NCBI RefSeq assembly: GCF_016653355.1 | Contig: NZ_NHSK01000092.1 | Span: 1 to 61,054, forward strand | Direction: 5' to 3' | DNA: 61,054 bases | Source: Rhodoplanes elegans | GTDB taxonomy: Bacteria; Pseudomonadota; Alphaproteobacteria; Rhizobiales; Xanthobacteraceae | Part shown: piece by piece, positions 24,432 to 34,106 of the stretch | Layout of the letters: each line of letters begins with the position of its first letter | How positions within the stretch are numbered: position 1 is the stretch's first letter | Notes under the pieces: generated by a model | Told to the model about the DNA's origin: nothing | The model's input: only the letters and a program-made list of their open reading frames with translations | Databases searched by the model: none | Position numbers and translations under genes: made by a program

Positions 24432-25988
24432 GTGCCCACTCTCAGCATCGACACGAGCGCCTTCGCCGCCGCCGCCCAGGCCGCCCGCACCGCGGCGCGG
24501 ACGACGACGTCGACCGACACCGGTTTCGCCAGCCTGATCGACGGCGCCCAGGACGCCGCCGCGTCGGCCAGCCAGGATGCCCAGACCCGGCAGCGCGCCA
24601 CCGATCCGACCGGCACGCCGCGCAGCGACGCCGGCCGGGCGCCCGCCGCGGACCGCAGCGGCCGTCCGGCCTCGGCGCGCGACCGCGACACCGCGCCCGC
24701 CGACGACACCGTGGCCACCGACGAACCCGCCGAGCCGGGCGCCGGCGCGACGACGACGGCGGGCGGTCGCCCGGTCGATGGATCCGGCCAGCCGGGCGAC
24801 CAGCCGGGCAGCGATCAGGACCAGGCCGACGGCAAAGCCGCGACCACCGATCCGGCCGCGATAGTCGTCGATCCGGCCGCAGCAGTAGCCGCCGCAACGC
24901 AGGCCACGACCCCGACGCCGGTCGTCGCCGTCGTCGACCCGGCCCTCGCCCTCGCGGCGGCCGGAGCCGAGACCCCGGCCGGCGCCGACGTGACCGCCGC
25001 TATTGGTGAGGCCGCCGGCAAGCCGGCCGCGGCCGGCAGCCCGACGCCCCTGCCAGTCGACGGCTCGGCCAAGGCGGCCGCGGACGGCGAGTCGGCCCAG
25101 ACACCGGCCACGGCCGGAGCCACCGCGACGGCCGGCGCGGCCGCCAAGGGCACCGACACCACGACCACGGCGAAGCCGGCCGAGGCGAAGGCAGCGCAAG
25201 GTGCACCGGCGGCGGACGCCGCCGCGACCGGGGTCGGCATCGTGGCCGAACAGCCGACCGGGATCCTGCCACCCGAGACCCCCGGCGCCGGCAAGCCCGA
25301 GGGCCGACGCGTCGAAGCCGAGACGATCGGGGCCGGTCACCGGCCCGAAACCGGCCCGAAGCCCGACGTCCGTCCCGACGCTACCGCCGCACAGCCGTCC
25401 GCAGCGCCACCGCAATCGGCCGCATCGACCGCGGCCCAGGCCGCGGCCCAGGCCGCGGCCGCCGTGCAGGGTCTCGCGCGCGCCGAAGGGCTCACCATCA
25501 CGGGTACGGCCCAGGCCGGCGCGTCCCAGGTCACCACCGGTCGCGGCGACGCGTCGGCGCCGGTGCCGCTCGCCGGGGTGCCGGTGGAGATCACGACCCA
25601 GGCCAAGAACGGCAAGCACTCCTTCGAGATCCGGCTCGATCCGCCGGACCTCGGCCGCGTCCACGTCAAGCTCGAGGTGGACGGCAACGGCACGGTGGTG
25701 CCGCGCATCACGGCCGACCGGGCCGACACGCTCGAGCTGCTGCGCCGCGATGCCGGCCAGCTCGAGCGCGCCCTGCAGGACGCCGGCCTCAAGGCCGACC
25801 AGGGCGCCATGCAGTTCTCGCTGCGCGACCAGAGCGGTGGGCAGCAATACGAGCCGGAGAGCCGCTCCGGCCACCGCGGCACTGGCCGCGGCACCGTCGA
25901 GGGCGGTGGCGAGTCCGGTGTGACGGAGCTGAGGGCCACCTACGGGCGGCTGTTCGGCCGGGCGACAGGGGTCGACATCCGGGTCTGA
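24432..25988 (+). CDS. fliK: Flagellar hook-length control protein FliK
   Basis: Secreted molecular ruler that sets hook length and switches export specificity. 518 residues: a short N-terminal helix region, a very long Ala/Thr/Asp/Pro/Gly-rich disordered ruler (about 30-375), and a conserved C-terminal domain. The C-domain contains PVEITTQAKNGKHSFEIRL followed by DPPDLGRVHVKLEVDGNG, the FliK_C signature. GTG 24432 is chosen since the sigma-54 promoter lies just upstream. Followed by flgD, 42 nt away, so both are probably cotranscribed under FlbD. Confidence 0.9.
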   Translation: MPTLSIDTSAFAAAAQAARTAARTTTSTDTGFASLIDGAQDAAASASQDAQTRQRATDPTGTPRSDAGRAPAADRSGRPASARDRDTAPADDTVATDEPAEPGAGATTTAGGRPVDGSGQPGDQPGSDQDQADGKAATTDPAAIVVDPAAAVAAATQATTPTPVVAVVDPALALAAAGAETPAGADVTAAIGEAAGKPAAAGSPTPLPVDGSAKAAADGESAQTPATAGATATAGAAAKGTDTTTTAKPAEAKAAQGAPAADAAATGVGIVAEQPTGILPPETPGAGKPEGRRVEAETIGAGHRPETGPKPDVRPDATAAQPSAAPPQSAASTAAQAAAQAAAAVQGLARAEGLTITGTAQAGASQVTTGRGDASAPVPLAGVPVEITTQAKNGKHSFEIRLDPPDLGRVHVKLEVDGNGTVVPRITADRADTLELLRRDAGQLERALQDAGLKADQGAMQFSLRDQSGGQQYEPESRSGHRGTGRGTVEGGGESGVTELRATYGRLFGRATGVDIRV

Positions 25989-26030
25989 CCCCCGGTTGCG
26001 ATCGGCACACGAACCAGAAGGCGCAACGCC

Positions 26031-26711
26031 ATGGCGACGAGCAGTGTCAACGGTACCCAATTCTCCGCGACGGCGGCCGTCACCTCTAATGGCGCCAAGC
26101 CGAACGACGCCATGGTCCTGGGAAACAACTTCCAGACCTTCCTGCAGATGCTGACGACGCAGCTGCAGAACCAGAACCCGCTCGATCCGCTCGACGCCAA
26201 CCAGTTCACCCAGCAGCTCGTGCAGTTCTCGCAGGTCGAGCAGCAGCTCAAGACCAACCAGCAGCTCGAGACCCTGATCGCGCTGGAGAAGAGCGCGCAG
26301 ACCACGATGGCGTTGGGCTATATCGGCTCCAAGGTCGCGGTCGACGGCACCAGCGCGAGCCTGCCGCAGGACGGCATGGCGACCTGGTCGTTCAACTCGC
26401 CGAAGCCGGCGACCGCCACGATCTCGATCTCCAACTCCGCCGGTCAGACGGTCTTCGCGGGGAACTACACGCTGCAGACCGGCGAGCAGAAGTTCACCTG
26501 GGACGGCCGCAGCAAGGACGGCACCAAATGGCCGCCCGGCGACTACAAGATCGCGATCAGCGCCGTCGACGCCGCCGGGAAGCCGGTCGCGGTCCCGACC
26601 GAGGTGACGGGCACGGTCGACTCCGTCGATCTGACCCAGACGCCACCGGTGCTCAGCGTCGGCGGGCAGACCTTCACGTTCGACAAGATCAAGCGCATCG
26701 TCAGCCGCTGA
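26031..26711 (+). CDS. flgD: Flagellar hook capping protein FlgD
   Basis: 226-residue cap needed for hook polymerisation. Typical features: LGNNFQTFLQMLTTQLQNQN with PLDPLDANQFTQQL near the N-terminus, followed by QFSQVEQQLKTNQQLE. The C-terminal part has the FlgD Ig-like domain with FTWDGRSKDGTKWPPGDYKI. It follows fliK in the same operon. Confidence 0.95.
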   Translation: MATSSVNGTQFSATAAVTSNGAKPNDAMVLGNNFQTFLQMLTTQLQNQNPLDPLDANQFTQQLVQFSQVEQQLKTNQQLETLIALEKSAQTTMALGYIGSKVAVDGTSASLPQDGMATWSFNSPKPATATISISNSAGQTVFAGNYTLQTGEQKFTWDGRSKDGTKWPPGDYKIAISAVDAAGKPVAVPTEVTGTVDSVDLTQTPPVLSVGGQTFTFDKIKRIVSR

Positions 26712-26984
26712 CCCCCCGATCTTCTTATATTCCTGTCCGCGCCCGCCCGGCTCCCGGGCGGCGACCGACGGCCGCGCGAGCGTCCCGGCGAACCCGATGG
26801 CGCGCCCTTATCATATTGATGTCACACGATTTGCCGGCGCGTTGTGCAGCGCCCTTCGGGGGTTCCGACCGGGGGTCTTTAGCGGTCGATGTTTTCCCTT
26901 TTTTTACGGACGCTTAGCCAAATTTTAAGCGGGCGGGCCTATCGTGCAGGGGTGTTTTTCAGTTCCTGTAGCGTGAGTTCGTCC
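26712..26984. other. Intergenic region before sciP
   Basis: 273 bp without a gene. A GC-rich hairpin follows flgD (GCCCGCCCGG / CCGGGCGGC near 26738-26762) without a T-run. The right half is AT-richer, with a short dyad GCTTA-N9-TAAGC (26911-26929); a sciP promoter probably lies there but I cannot pick a convincing -35/-10 pair. Confidence 0.4.
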
Positions 26985-27260
26985 ATGACCGAACCCCACC
27001 GCCCGAGGGTGAAGTATGTCATCGGGCCGGACGGTAGCCCTTTGACTATCGCCGACCTCCCCGCACCGGGCACGAAGCGTTGGGTGATCCGCCGCAAGGC
27101 CGAGGTCGTCGCCGCGGTTCGCGGTGGCCTCCTGTCACTCGAAGAGGCCTGCAGCCGCTACACCCTCACGGTGGAAGAGTTCCTGGCCTGGCAATACTCC
27201 ATCGATCGCCACGGCCTCGCCGGCCTGCGCACCACGCGCCTGCAGCAGTATCGCCAGTAG
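26985..27260 (+). CDS. sciP: SciP, small CtrA inhibitory protein (DUF1153)
   Basis: 91-residue helix-turn-helix protein. In Caulobacter, SciP binds DNA near CtrA sites and blocks CtrA-driven transcription late in the cell cycle. Visible markers are KYVIGPDGSPLTIADLPAPG, KRWVIRRKAEVVAAVRGGLL and SLEEACSRYTLTVEEFLAWQ, which are nearly invariant in the family. ATG 26985 gives the standard length; the open frame extends upstream without a homologous N-terminus. Its place between flgD and the fliF operon fits a role in flagellar gene control. Confidence 0.92.
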   Translation: MTEPHRPRVKYVIGPDGSPLTIADLPAPGTKRWVIRRKAEVVAAVRGGLLSLEEACSRYTLTVEEFLAWQYSIDRHGLAGLRTTRLQQYRQ

Positions 27261-27413
27261 CCCAACCGGCTCCCCTGCCCGGCGGACGCCCCTCGGGCCG
27301 CCGGACCACGCCCGCCGCCTGCGGGCCGCCGCCACGTCGGACGGACCTCCCCGGCCCCCCTGACCGCTCCGTTCGACCTGCCGGGCCGATGTGTCACCAT
27401 CGGATCGGCGACA

Positions 27414-27441
27414 GGCCGCCTCCGGGCGGCCTTTTCTTTTT
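27414..27441 (+). terminator. Intrinsic terminator after sciP
   Basis: GGCCGCC (27414-27420), loop TCCG, GGCGGCC (27425-27431), then TTTTCTTTTT overlapping the stem end. A good Rho-independent terminator about 150 nt past the sciP stop. Confidence 0.8.
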
Positions 27442-27525
27442 CGGGCCGGAGGTGGCGTCGCGGTCCCGGTCGGGATCGTGACGGCACCGCACCCTTTCAT
27501 TCCAACCCGGTCGATCGGTCCGGCG

Positions 27526-27663
27526 TCATTCCGGGGCGCGGCAAAGCCGCGAACCCGGAATCCAGCGGCGAGCTCCGCGGTCGCGGCTGGATTCCGGGTT
27601 CGGCGCGGAGCCTGTGCTCGGGCGGCGCGAAGCGCCGACCCGAGTGCGCCGCGCCGGAATGAC
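27526..27663. repeat. Intergenic palindromic repeat (CATTCCGG type)
   Basis: Nested inverted repeats: CATTCCGGGGCGCGG at the left, GAACCCGGAATCCAG and GGATTCCGGGTTC in the middle, GCGCCGGAATGAC at the right. Related to the element at 3365-3472. It separates the sciP terminator from the fliF promoter. Confidence 0.75.
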
Positions 27664-27743
27664 CACCGCAGCCGGCGTCGCCACGGCGCCACAGTGCGTC
27701 CCGGCGGCCACGCGACCCCGATTTTCGCCCCGTGAAGCAATGG

Positions 27744-27796
27744 TTAACCATCGCGTTAACCAATTCGAAACCATGAACCCGGCAAAACTTGCCGGG
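27744..27796 (+). promoter_or_regulatory. fliF control region: CtrA-like sites and FlbD-type palindrome
   Basis: Two TTAACC half-sites in direct repeat, TTAACCAT (27744-27751) and TTAACCAA (27756-27763), resemble a CtrA box, with 8 rather than the canonical 7 nt between the TTAA cores. The palindrome CCCGGCAA-AAC-TTGCCGGG (27778-27796) matches the one before fliK. In Caulobacter the fliF promoter is CtrA-activated and FlbD-repressed through such an element. No sigma-54 GG-N10-GC pair is seen here. Confidence 0.7.
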
Positions 27797-27857
27797 TCGG
27801 TGATTTTCATCAGCCGACATAACAGGTTGGAAGTCACCCTCGCCTCAGGGTCGTGCC

Positions 27858-29501
27858 GTGGATGGTCTGATCACCTTCGTCAAGACACTCGGACCCGCGC
27901 GCATCGCCGCGATGGGCGCCGTCACGGCCGCCCTGATCGGGTTCTTCGCCTTCGTGATCCTCAAGGTGACGGCGCCCCAGATGGTGCCGCTGTTCACCGA
28001 CCTCACGCTCGAGGACTCCTCGGCGATCATCAAGGATCTCGAACGCCAGAGCATCGCCTTCGAGCTCAAGAACGACGGCGCCATCATCATGGTGCCGAAG
28101 GAGAAGGTCGGCCGCCTGCGGATGAAGCTCGCCGAGGGCGGGCTGCCCAAGGGCGGCGGCATCGGCTACGAGATCTTCGACAAGTCGGACTCGCTCGGCA
28201 CTACGAGCTTCGTGCAGAACATCAACCACCTGCGCGCCCTGGAAGGCGAGCTGTCCCGCACCATCCGGTCGCTCGACCGGGTCCAGGGCGCCCGCGTCCA
28301 CCTCGTCATCCCCGAGCGGCCGCTGTTCTCGCGCGACAAGCTCGAGCCCTCCGCCTCGATCGCCCTCAAGGTCCGGGGCCAGCTCGAGACCCAGCAGGTG
28401 CGCGCCATCCGCCACCTCGTCGCCTCCGCCGTCAACGGGCTGAAGCCGGAGCGCGTCTCGGTGGTCGACGAGACCGGCCGGCTGCTCGCCGACGGCGCCG
28501 CCGGCGATGCCTACGGGGCGGGCGTGTCGGGCGACGAGCGCAAGATCGCCTACGAGCGCAACCTGCGCGATCAGGTCGAGTCGATCGTCACCTCGATCGT
28601 CGGCCCGGGCCGCGCCCGCGTGCAGCTCACCGCCGAGTTCGACTTCAACCGGGTGACCCAGACCCAGGACCGCTACGACCCGGAAGGTCGGGTGCTGCGC
28701 TCCAGCCAGACCCGCGAGGAGCAGTCGCAGACGACCGAGCAGCAAGGCCAGGTCAGCGTGTCGACCGAGTTGCCGAACGCCCAGCAGGGCCAGCCGGCGC
28801 AGCCGCCGAGCCCGCGCGACCAGAGCAAGAAGACCGAGGAGATCAACAACTACGAGATCACCCGCATCACCGAGACCAAGGTGATCGAGGGCGGTCGCGT
28901 CAACCGGGTCTCGGTCGCCGTGCTGGTCGACGGCGTCTACGGCCGCAACGACAAGGGCGAGCTGACCTACCAGGAGCGCAGCAAGGAGGAGCTCGACCGC
29001 ATCGCCATGCTGGTGCGCTCGGCGATCGGCTTCGACCAGCGCCGCGGTGACCAGATCGAGGTGGTCAACCTGCGCTTCGCCGAGACGCAGAGCATCGCCA
29101 TGCCGGATCAGAGCGGGTTCCTCGGCATGCTGCAGTTCACCAAGGAAGACATCATGCGGGCGATCGAGCTCGGCGTGATGCTGCTCCTCGGGCTCGTCGT
29201 CCTGTTCTTCGTGATCCGCCCGCTGGTCCGCCGCATCATCACGCCCGAGGCGATCGCCGCGCTGACCGGCGAGGCGCCGCTGCCGGCGCTCGCCGGCGTC
29301 CCGGCCAGCATCCCGGACGGCATCCCGCACAGCGAGGAGGAGGCCAAGGCGGTCTCCAGTCAGACCTCCAAGATGATCGAGTTCGCGCAGGTGCAGGGCA
29401 GCGTCCACGCCCAGTCGATCCAGAAGGTCGGCGAGCTCGCCGAACGCAACCCGCAGGAAACCGTGCAGATCCTGCGCCAGTGGCTGCACGAGCAGAAGTG
29501 A
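27858..29501 (+). CDS. fliF: Flagellar MS-ring protein FliF
   Basis: 547-residue protein forming the MS-ring in the inner membrane. It has an N-terminal membrane helix (about residues 17-39), ring-building domains (RMKLAEGGLPKGGGIGYEIF, VHLVIPERPLFSRD), a periplasmic region with Gln-rich linker (about 280-325), a second membrane helix (about 435-455), and a C-terminal tail that binds FliG. GTG 27858 follows CAGGG. First gene of fliF-fliG-fliH-fliN-flbD. Confidence 0.96.
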   Translation: MDGLITFVKTLGPARIAAMGAVTAALIGFFAFVILKVTAPQMVPLFTDLTLEDSSAIIKDLERQSIAFELKNDGAIIMVPKEKVGRLRMKLAEGGLPKGGGIGYEIFDKSDSLGTTSFVQNINHLRALEGELSRTIRSLDRVQGARVHLVIPERPLFSRDKLEPSASIALKVRGQLETQQVRAIRHLVASAVNGLKPERVSVVDETGRLLADGAAGDAYGAGVSGDERKIAYERNLRDQVESIVTSIVGPGRARVQLTAEFDFNRVTQTQDRYDPEGRVLRSSQTREEQSQTTEQQGQVSVSTELPNAQQGQPAQPPSPRDQSKKTEEINNYEITRITETKVIEGGRVNRVSVAVLVDGVYGRNDKGELTYQERSKEELDRIAMLVRSAIGFDQRRGDQIEVVNLRFAETQSIAMPDQSGFLGMLQFTKEDIMRAIELGVMLLLGLVVLFFVIRPLVRRIITPEAIAALTGEAPLPALAGVPASIPDGIPHSEEEAKAVSSQTSKMIEFAQVQGSVHAQSIQKVGELAERNPQETVQILRQWLHEQK

Positions 29502-29516
29502 TCCAGGGTCGAACCG

Positions 29517-30581
29517 ATGGCCAAGAACGACCTCGAGACCGTGGTGGCCGCGCTGGCGGCGCGGCAGCCGGCCGGCGGCCCCTCCGTCAAGCTCACCGGC
29601 CCGGAGCGCGCCGCCGTGCTGCTGCTCGCGCTGGGCGACCAGTACGGCGCCAAGATCTGGCAGCTGCTCGACGACGACGAGCTGCGCACCCTGTCGGTGA
29701 CCATGTCGAGCCTCGGCACGGTCCCGGCCGACGCGGTCGAGGAGCTGCTGCTCGAGTTCGTCTCGCGCCTCTCCGCCTCCGGCGCCCTGATGGGCACCTA
29801 CGACGCCACCGAGCGCCTGCTCCAGCAGTACCTGCCGCCCGAGCGCGTCTCCGGCATCATGGACGAGATCCGCGGCCCCGCCGGCCGCAACATGTGGGAG
29901 AAGCTCTCCAACGTCCAGGAGGAGATGCTCGCCAAGTATCTGGAGAACGAGTACCCGCAGACCGTCGCCGTGGTGCTCTCCAAGCTCAAGCCCGAGCAGT
30001 CCGCCAAGGTGCTCGGCATCCTGCCCGAGGACGTCGGCATGGACGTCGTCAACCGCATGCTGCGGATGGAATCGGTGCAGAAGGAAGTGATCGAGCGGAT
30101 CGAGCAGACGCTGCGCACCGAGTTCATGTCGAGCCTGTCGCAGACCCGTCGCCGCGACGCCCACGAGCTGATCGCCGAGGTGTTCAACAACTTCGACCGC
30201 CAGACCGAGACGCGGTTCATGACGGCGCTGGAGGAGACCAACCGCGAGAGCGCCGAGCGCATCAAGAGCCTGATGTTCACGTTCGACGACCTGATCAAGC
30301 TCGACAACGCCTCGGCCCAGACGCTGATGCGCCACATCGACAAGGACAAGCTGGCAATTGCGCTCAAGGGCGCCTCCGAGCCGGTGCGCAACTTCTTCAT
30401 GCAGAACATGTCGTCGCGCGCCGCCAAGATGCTGAACGACGACATGGGCGCGCTCGGCCCGGTGCGGCTGCGCGAGGTCGACGAGGCGCAGGCGCTGCTC
30501 GTCAATCTCGCGAAGGATCTGGCCGGCAAGGGCGAGATCATGATCACCAAGAACCGCGCCGACGAAGAGCTGGTGTACTGA
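29517..30581 (+). CDS. fliG: Flagellar motor switch protein FliG
   Basis: 354-residue rotor protein that couples the MS-ring to torque generation. The N-terminal FliF-binding domain has KLTGPERAAVLLLALG. The middle domain has EYPQTVAVVLSKLKPEQSAK (canonical EHPQ is EYPQ here). The C-terminal torque helix carries the charged residues in MFTFDDLIKLDNASAQTLMR. It follows fliF by 15 nt. Confidence 0.96.
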   Translation: MAKNDLETVVAALAARQPAGGPSVKLTGPERAAVLLLALGDQYGAKIWQLLDDDELRTLSVTMSSLGTVPADAVEELLLEFVSRLSASGALMGTYDATERLLQQYLPPERVSGIMDEIRGPAGRNMWEKLSNVQEEMLAKYLENEYPQTVAVVLSKLKPEQSAKVLGILPEDVGMDVVNRMLRMESVQKEVIERIEQTLRTEFMSSLSQTRRRDAHELIAEVFNNFDRQTETRFMTALEETNRESAERIKSLMFTFDDLIKLDNASAQTLMRHIDKDKLAIALKGASEPVRNFFMQNMSSRAAKMLNDDMGALGPVRLREVDEAQALLVNLAKDLAGKGEIMITKNRADEELVY

Positions 30582-30642
30582 GGACCGCGATGAACCGTTC
30601 CCTGCACCCGCGCGCGCTCGTCCCGGTCCGGAGGGTCGTCCC

Positions 30643-31272
30643 GTGAACGCTCCGGCCAAGTTCCTGTTCGACCTCGACTTCGCCGCCCCGACCAAGGCCA
30701 AGGCGGAACCGACCATCTCGCCCGAGGACCACGAGGCGGCGATCGCGGCGGCCGAGAAGCGCGGCTATCAGAAAGGCCTCACCGCGGCCGAGGTACAGAC
30801 GAGGACGCAGGCCGAGCGGCAGACCGCCGCCGCCTTCGACCGCATCGCCGCCGCGATGGGGATCGCCGCGGCGCAGCTGCCGGCGATCACCACCAAGCTC
30901 GAGGCCGACGCCGTCGAGGTCGCCACGGCGATCGCCCGCAAGCTGGCGCCGGCGCTGATCGCCGAGGAGCCCTTCGCGGAGATCGGCGCGCTGATGTCGG
31001 CGTGCCTCGGCGAGCTGTTGAGCGCCCCCCATGTGGTGGTGCGCGTGAACGAGGCGCTCTACGACCTCGCGCGTGAGAAGCTCGCCGCGATGGCGAAGGC
31101 GCGCGGCTTCGAGGGACGGCTGGTGGTTCTGGGCGCCGCCGACATTCCGCCCGGCGACTGCCGGATCGAATGGGCGGACGGCGGGCTGGTGCGCGACCGC
31201 GCCGAGATCGAGGCGGCGATCGACGAAGCGGTGACGCGCTACATCGACGCGCGCCGCGGCGGCAACGGGTGA
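30643..31272 (+). CDS. fliH: Flagellar assembly protein FliH (FlbE-type)
   Basis: 209 residues in the position of fliH/flbE of Caulobacter. The N-terminus is a short hydrophobic patch (KFLFDLDFAAP); an acidic/Ala helix with GYQKGL follows, as in FliH. The C-terminal half is the V-type ATPase stator-like domain (CRIEWADGGLVRDRAEIE, typical of FliH/YscL). It should bind the FliI export ATPase and FliN. GTG 30643 has GGAGGG 7 nt upstream. Confidence 0.85.
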   Translation: MNAPAKFLFDLDFAAPTKAKAEPTISPEDHEAAIAAAEKRGYQKGLTAAEVQTRTQAERQTAAAFDRIAAAMGIAAAQLPAITTKLEADAVEVATAIARKLAPALIAEEPFAEIGALMSACLGELLSAPHVVVRVNEALYDLAREKLAAMAKARGFEGRLVVLGAADIPPGDCRIEWADGGLVRDRAEIEAAIDEAVTRYIDARRGGNG

Positions 31273-31287
31273 CGTGGGAGGGACGTG

Positions 31288-31638
31288 ATGGCCACCGACG
31301 AGACAAAAGTTCCCTTCCCCAATCTCGACACCGACCACAGCATCGTCGAGCAGGAGACCGACCTCGCGGAAGCCGAGGCGACGACCCACGCGGCCTCCGA
31401 TCTGGAAGCCGTATTCGACGTGCCCGTGCAGGTCTCGGCCGTGCTCGGACGTGCCCGCATGGAGGTGGGGGAGCTCCTCAAGCTCGGCCCCGGCGCCGTG
31501 CTGGAGCTCGACCGCCGGGTCGGCGAGGCGATCGACATCTACGTCAACAACCGGCTCGTCGCCCGCGGCGAGGTGGTGCTCGTCGAGGAGAAGCTCGGCG
31601 TGACCATGACGGAAATCATCAAGGCGGATCGCGCGTGA
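31288..31638 (+). CDS. fliN: Flagellar motor switch protein FliN
   Basis: 116-residue C-ring subunit. The C-terminal SpoA domain is intact: VFDVPVQVSAVLGRARMEVG, GAVLELDRRVGEAIDIYVNN, LVARGEVVLVEEKLGV. The N-terminal ~40 residues are acidic and variable. GGGAGGGA precedes; ATG 31288 is preferred to GTG 31285. Confidence 0.95.
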   Translation: MATDETKVPFPNLDTDHSIVEQETDLAEAEATTHAASDLEAVFDVPVQVSAVLGRARMEVGELLKLGPGAVLELDRRVGEAIDIYVNNRLVARGEVVLVEEKLGVTMTEIIKADRA

Positions 31639-31720
31639 TGCGACGGGCTTCCGCGACATCCGATAGAGCGGCGCGACAGGCCCACGCGGTCGAGCGCCCG
31701 CGAGCGACGGAGCAAGTGTG

Positions 31721-33103
31721 ATGCGCCTCCTGATCGTCGGCACCCTGAAGGGCCAGCTCACCGTGGCGACCAAGATCGCCATGGACAAGGGCGCGAGCGT
31801 CACCCACGCCGAGAGCAGCGACCAGGCCATGGCGGTGCTGCGCTCGGGACGCGGCGCCGACCTGATGATGGTCGACGTCGCCCTCGACATCCGCGAATTG
31901 GTGCTGCGGCTCGAGGCCGAGCACATCCACGTTCCGATCGTCGCCTGCGGCACCACCAACGACGCGCGCGCCGCCGTCGCGGCGATCCATGCGGGCGCCA
32001 AGGAATACATCCCGCTGCCGCCGGATCCGGAGATGATCGCGGCCGTGCTGGCCGCCGTCGCCGACGATTCGCGCGAGCTCGTCTATCGCGACCAGGCGAC
32101 CGCCAATGTCGTGAAGCTCGCTCAGCAGATCGCGCCGTCCGACGCCTCGGTGCTGATCACGGGCGAGTCCGGCACCGGCAAGGAGGTGCTGGCCCGCTAC
32201 GTCCACGGCCGCTCCAACCGCTCGCGCGGGCCGTTCATCTCGGTCAACTGCGCGGCGATTCCCGATCAGCTCCTCGAGTCCGAGCTGTTCGGCCACGAGA
32301 AGGGCGCCTTCACGGGCGCGGTCGCCCGCCGCGTCGGCAAGTTCGAGGAGGCGAACGGCGGCACGCTGCTGCTCGACGAGATCTCCGAGATGGAGGTGCG
32401 GTTGCAGGCCAAGCTGCTGCGCGCCCTGCAGGAGCGGGTGATCGACCGGGTCGGCGGCACCCGGCCCGTGCCGGTCGACATCCGCATTCTCGCCACCTCC
32501 AACCGCAACCTCGCCGAGGCGGTGCGGGAGGGGACGTTCCGCGAGGACCTGCTGTTCCGCCTCAACGTCGTGAATCTCAAGATCCCGCCGCTGCGCGAGC
32601 GGCCCGGCGACATCCTCGAGCTCGCCCATCACTTCGTGCGCAAATACGCGCAGGCGAACGGCGTGCCGGTGCGGCCGCTGTCGGCCGACGCCAAGCATCA
32701 GCTCACCGTGAACCGCTGGCCCGGCAACGTGCGCGAGCTCGAGAACACGATGCACCGGGCCGTGCTGCTCGCCATCGGCGACGAGATCGGTGCCGACGCG
32801 ATCCTCACCCCGGACGGCGAGCGCCTCGACCAGACGCGCCCGGCCGCCGTCGAGCACGCGACGCTCGCCGCCGAGGCGGTGACCCGGGCGCTGGTCGGCC
32901 GCACGGTCGCCGACGTCGAGCGCGATCTGATCCTGGAGACGCTGAAGCACTGCCTGGGCAACCGCACCCACGCCGCCAACATCCTCGGCATCTCGATCCG
33001 GACGCTGCGCAACAAGCTCAACGAGTATTCGGCCGAGGGCGTGCCGGTGCCGGCGCCGCACGGCGGCACGAGCCCGCACGGCGACGTGCGCATGGCCGGC
33101 TGA
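31721..33103 (+). CDS. flbD: Sigma-54-dependent flagellar regulator FlbD
   Basis: 460-residue enhancer-binding protein. Residues ~1-115 are a receiver-like domain, diverged as in FlbD ([20 protein letters not shown]). The AAA+ domain has Walker A GESGTGKE, the sigma-54 contact loop GAFTGA, Walker [11 protein letters not shown] and the RWPGNVREL segment. The C-terminal helix-turn-helix ([18 protein letters not shown]) binds ftr palindromes. It is last in the fliF operon and probably controls the sigma-54 promoter before fliK. ATG 31721 has GGAG 8 nt upstream. Confidence 0.93.
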   Translation: MRLLIVGTLKGQLTVATKIAMDKGASVTHAESSDQAMAVLRSGRGADLMMVDVALDIRELVLRLEAEHIHVPIVACGTTNDARAAVAAIHAGAKEYIPLPPDPEMIAAVLAAVADDSRELVYRDQATANVVKLAQQIAPSDASVLITGESGTGKEVLARYVHGRSNRSRGPFISVNCAAIPDQLLESELFGHEKGAFTGAVARRVGKFEEANGGTLLLDEISEMEVRLQAKLLRALQERVIDRVGGTRPVPVDIRILATSNRNLAEAVREGTFREDLLFRLNVVNLKIPPLRERPGDILELAHHFVRKYAQANGVPVRPLSADAKHQLTVNRWPGNVRELENTMHRAVLLAIGDEIGADAILTPDGERLDQTRPAAVEHATLAAEAVTRALVGRTVADVERDLILETLKHCLGNRTHAANILGISIRTLRNKLNEYSAEGVPVPAPHGGTSPHGDVRMAG

Positions 33104-33269
33104 GAGGGCGTGCCGTGCCGACCCCCGCGTTCGCTCCCGCCTCCGCCGTCATCGTCTCGGCGTGGCGCGACTCAATCTCGCCACGGTTTCGGATTCGCCT
33201 GATGGTCGCGGCGATTCGTCCGTCGTCCGTCGCCCCCGAACCGTCCGCACGATCCGGGAGCCGGATGCC

Positions 33270-34085
33270 ATGAGGACCGCAGCCCAGCCGAAATCGCGTC
33301 CGCGCCCGGTGCGCTTCCGCGGCCGCTCCTACATGGCGTTCGCGCTGGCACCGGAGCTGCCGATCCCGGAATGGCTCTCCGACATCGACGGCGCGATCGG
33401 CCGCTCGCCCGGCTTCTTCGCCGGCCGGCCGGCCGTGCTCGACCTCGCCGGGCTGACGCTGTCGAAGGGCGAGATCCACGACCTGATCCGCGAGCTGCAG
33501 GGCCGCGGCATCCGCATCATGGGGCTGGAAGGCGGCGACGCCGACTACGGCGCCGAGCTGCCGCCGGTGCTCACCAGCGGCCGCGGCACCTTCTCGGCCG
33601 CCGAGGGCGGCCCGGCCGCCGAGGGCGGCGCGTCGGGGGAGAGCGGCGCGGCCGATCCCGCGCAGGCGCCGCCGGCAGCGGCCGAGCCGGCGCCGACGGC
33701 CCAGGTGACATCCGCTCAGGTGACCCGCATCGTCCCGGCGGCGCCGCCGCAGCCGGTCGGCTCGCTCACCATCGCCGAGCCGGTCCGCTCCGGCCAGACC
33801 ATCTATCACCCGCACGGCGACATCATCGTGCTGGGCGCCGTCTCGTCGGGCGCCGAGATCGTCGCCGGCGGCTCGATCCACATCTACGGGACGCTGCGCG
33901 GGCGGGCGCTGGCGGGCGCCGGCGGCGATTGCCGCGCCCGCATCTTCTGCCGCCGGACCGAGGCCGAGCTGCTCGCCATCGCCGGCTACTACCGCACCGT
34001 GGACGACCTTGAACCATCGCTCCGCAACCGGCCGATCCAGGCCTGGCTCGAGGGCGAGACCATGCTGATAACCGCACTCGACTGA
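33270..34085 (+). CDS. minC: Septum site-determining protein MinC
   Basis: Inhibitor of FtsZ assembly that keeps division at mid-cell. 271 residues: an N-terminal FtsZ-binding domain (to ~110; [20 protein letters not shown]), an Ala/Pro/Gly-rich linker, and the C-terminal beta-helix ([37 protein letters not shown]) with the MinD-contact region [20 protein letters not shown] 33270 follows GGGAG. First gene of minCDE. Confidence 0.95.
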   Translation: MRTAAQPKSRPRPVRFRGRSYMAFALAPELPIPEWLSDIDGAIGRSPGFFAGRPAVLDLAGLTLSKGEIHDLIRELQGRGIRIMGLEGGDADYGAELPPVLTSGRGTFSAAEGGPAAEGGASGESGAADPAQAPPAAAEPAPTAQVTSAQVTRIVPAAPPQPVGSLTIAEPVRSGQTIYHPHGDIIVLGAVSSGAEIVAGGSIHIYGTLRGRALAGAGGDCRARIFCRRTEAELLAIAGYYRTVDDLEPSLRNRPIQAWLEGETMLITALD

Positions 34086-34106
34086 GGCAGGGAGAGGGGA
34101 CCGACA

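Noticed and set aside
27740-27756. Sigma-54 promoter before fliF
   Set aside because: The nearest GG and GC pair has a spacer of 9, not 10, and lacks the TTGC element; CtrA-like half-sites explain the region better.
27834-30716. 960-codon open frame on the minus strand
   Set aside because: It is the antisense shadow of fliF and fliG in GC-rich DNA; its translation is His/Asp/Arg/Leu low-complexity with no family signature.
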